Positions 62,767 to 64,000 of a DNA stretch of 64,000 nt are shown piece by piece; position 1 is the first letter of the stretch, and each line of letters starts with the position of its first letter. The notes beneath the pieces were generated by a model. The model did not search any database. It saw nothing but the letters and a program-made list of their open reading frames with translations, and had not been told where the DNA came from. This DNA is from an uncultured Eubacterium sp. (GTDB lineage Bacteria; Bacillota; Clostridia; Peptostreptococcales; Anaerovoracaceae), in NCBI GenBank assembly GCA_900543485.1, contig UQRM01000006.1, forward strand, positions 1-64,000, written 5' to 3'. The position numbers and the translations under genes are program-made.

Positions 62767-64000
62767 CTATCTCTCTGTACTCCCTGCTTTTCTATCTGTG
62801 TACTCCGTGTGGAGCAGCTTTTCGGCCATTTCACTCAGTGGCCTTCCGTAGAACTCCGTATACACGCGGTTTACCTCCGGATTGTCGACGGAATTTCTCA
62901 ATGTCATAGACTCGTCCTCTTCATACATACTTTTCATCCTGCTGAGCCTTATATCATCGGTGACAGGTATCCTGTGCATCTGAGGCTGTCCCGCGCCGCT
63001 TATGCACCCGCCCGGACATGTCATCACTTCAATGAAGTGATAGCCGGAGATATCGCCGTCAAGAAACTCCGCCGCATTGGCCGTACCGTATATCACAGCT
63101 ATCCTGACAGCCGTGCCGTCTATATCTACCGTCGCTTCCTTCACGCCCCTCATACCACGCACCGGCTCCAGGTCAAATAAAGCCTCAGGAGGCTTTCGTC
63201 CCGTCAGGCTCCCGTAGGCCATCCTCAACGCAGCTTCCATCACTCCGCCCGTATTACCGAATATCACCCCGGCTCCGCTTCCCTTTCCCAGCATGGAATC
63301 AAAGCTGCCGTCAGGAAGACTGGCAAATTCTATACCTTCTTCTTCCATCCACTGAGCCAGTTCCTTGGTAGTGATGACATGATCGTTATCACGCATGTCA
63401 GGCCTCCCCAGCAGTTCACCTGCGTCGTTGAGCTCCGGCCGCCTTATCTCCGCCTTTTTCGCCGTACACGGTGTTACGTTGACCGTCACGATATCCAGCG
63501 GACTGAGTCCCATCTTCGCCGCGAAATACGTTTTTATAGTAGCCCCCTGCATACCGATAGGACTTTTTGCCGAGGAAAGATTAGGTATATACTGAGGATA
63601 ATATTCCTCCACATATCTCACCCAAGCCGGGCAACAGCTGGTAAACTGCGGCAGCGGACCGCTTCCCGCAAGCAGCCTGCTCAACAGCTCGCATCCTTCC
63701 TCGATGATAGTCAGATCAGCCGCAAAGGTCACGTCCAAAACATAATCGGCTCCCAGAGCTCTTATGGCTGACACCATTTTCCCTTCGGAATATGTTCCCG
63801 CCACATCGGTGAATGCGTCGCCTATGCCTACCCGGACCGATGGAGATGTGGAAAACACCACTATTTTTGAAGGATCATTCACAGCCTGTCTCACCATGTC
63901 TATCTCCGACCTGAGAGTTATGGCCTGCTCCGGGCATGCTGCGCTGCATTGACCGCAGCCTATACAGTTCACCTCAGCTTCAGCCCCCGGTACATCCCAT
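62767..64000 (-). CDS. [FeFe] hydrogenase (5' end outside window)
   Basis: The reading frame is open to the window edge, so the N-terminus is missing. The visible start is the last 4Fe-4S motif of a ferredoxin-like domain (CIGCGQCSAACP), so the GTG at 63972 is not a true start. H-cluster motifs follow: TSCCPAWVRYVEEYYP, VTPCTAKKAE, GNTGGVMEAALR and VMTCPGGCISGAGQP. The small C-terminal domain ends near TEFYGRPLSE. In the second motif Thr replaces the Met of classical MPCxxKxxE, as I recall for group B enzymes. It evolves or oxidises hydrogen with ferredoxin. Confidence 0.93.
   Translation of the reverse strand, partial: WDVPGAEAEVNCIGCGQCSAACPEQAITLRSEIDMVRQAVNDPSKIVVFSTSPSVRVGIGDAFTDVAGTYSEGKMVSAIRALGADYVLDVTFAADLTIIEEGCELLSRLLAGSGPLPQFTSCCPAWVRYVEEYYPQYIPNLSSAKSPIGMQGATIKTYFAAKMGLSPLDIVTVNVTPCTAKKAEIRRPELNDAGELLGRPDMRDNDHVITTKELAQWMEEEGIEFASLPDGSFDSMLGKGSGAGVIFGNTGGVMEAALRMAYGSLTGRKPPEALFDLEPVRGMRGVKEATVDIDGTAVRIAVIYGTANAAEFLDGDISGYHFIEVMTCPGGCISGAGQPQMHRIPVTDDIRLSRMKSMYEEDESMTLRNSVDNPEVNRVYTEFYGRPLSEMAEKLLHTEYTDRKAGSTER

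Overview
The window looks like chromosomal DNA of an anaerobic, spore-forming-lineage member of the Clostridia. Supporting signs are a SCIFF ranthipeptide with its radical-SAM maturase, a PolC-type replicase, the sporulation pair YqfC/YqfD, a PerR/rubrerythrin oxidative-stress pair, a single-chain glycyl-tRNA synthetase, pyruvate phosphate dikinase and an [FeFe] hydrogenase. Shine-Dalgarno sites are strong (AAGGAGG type) and promoters are mostly sigma-A-like. The 16S fragment also fits a clostridial source, perhaps near the Anaerovoracaceae (Family XIII) group; that finer placement is inference.

Layout. 1-1.2 kb: 5' half of a 16S rRNA gene on the minus strand with two tandem promoters. 1.2-4 kb: a DUF421/DUF4363 pair, a tetrahydrofolate riboswitch driving the folate ECF component FolT, and a LytTR response regulator. 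4-9.7 kb (minus): a purine-salvage-like operon (AzgA-type permease, phosphoribosyltransferase, lipoprotein, sugar-binding-type lipoprotein, 5'-nucleotidase-like lipoprotein). 9.7-12.5 kb: an AgrC-like kinase without an adjacent regulator, a DUF1848 protein and tRNA-Pro. 13-21.6 kb (minus): rimP-nusA-ylxR-ylxQ-infB-rbfA-nrnA-truB-ribF. 21.6-23.9 kb: ybaK, sdpI-like gene, a regularly spaced repeat array and a nitroreductase, which together separate the rimP operon from polC. 24-34 kb (minus): pyrH-frr-uppS-cdsA-dxr-rseP-ispG-polC. 34-41.7 kb (minus): histidine operon hisZ-G-C-B-H-A-F-IE (no hisD) followed by a hybrid kinase. 41.8-45 kb: larB and 5-formyl-THF cyclo-ligase, divergent from the SCIFF peptide and its maturase. 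45-50.4 kb: perR-rubrerythrin, an MFS pump, a small MITE-like palindromic element and ppdK. 50.5-57.8 kb: glyRS, a DUF4342 protein and yqfC-yqfD-phoH-ybeY-cdd-era-recO. 57.8-64 kb: two flavoproteins, a DUF308 membrane protein with a 50-residue membrane protein ahead of it, an iron alcohol dehydrogenase, and an [FeFe] hydrogenase running off the right edge.

Most of the window is core genome in conserved order. The unusual parts are: (i) a SCIFF precursor that lacks the canonical cross-link donor Cys32 and acceptor Thr37; (ii) a 51-bp-period array of alternating 8-bp inverted motifs between sdpI and the nitroreductase; (iii) a PolC with no proofreading exonuclease domain; (iv) a 5'-nucleotidase-like lipoprotein with two metal ligands replaced; (v) a long yqfC/yqfD overlap across a run of seven T; and (vi) a 182-bp palindrome-bounded intergenic element. 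All calls were made by reading the sequence; no database search was run.
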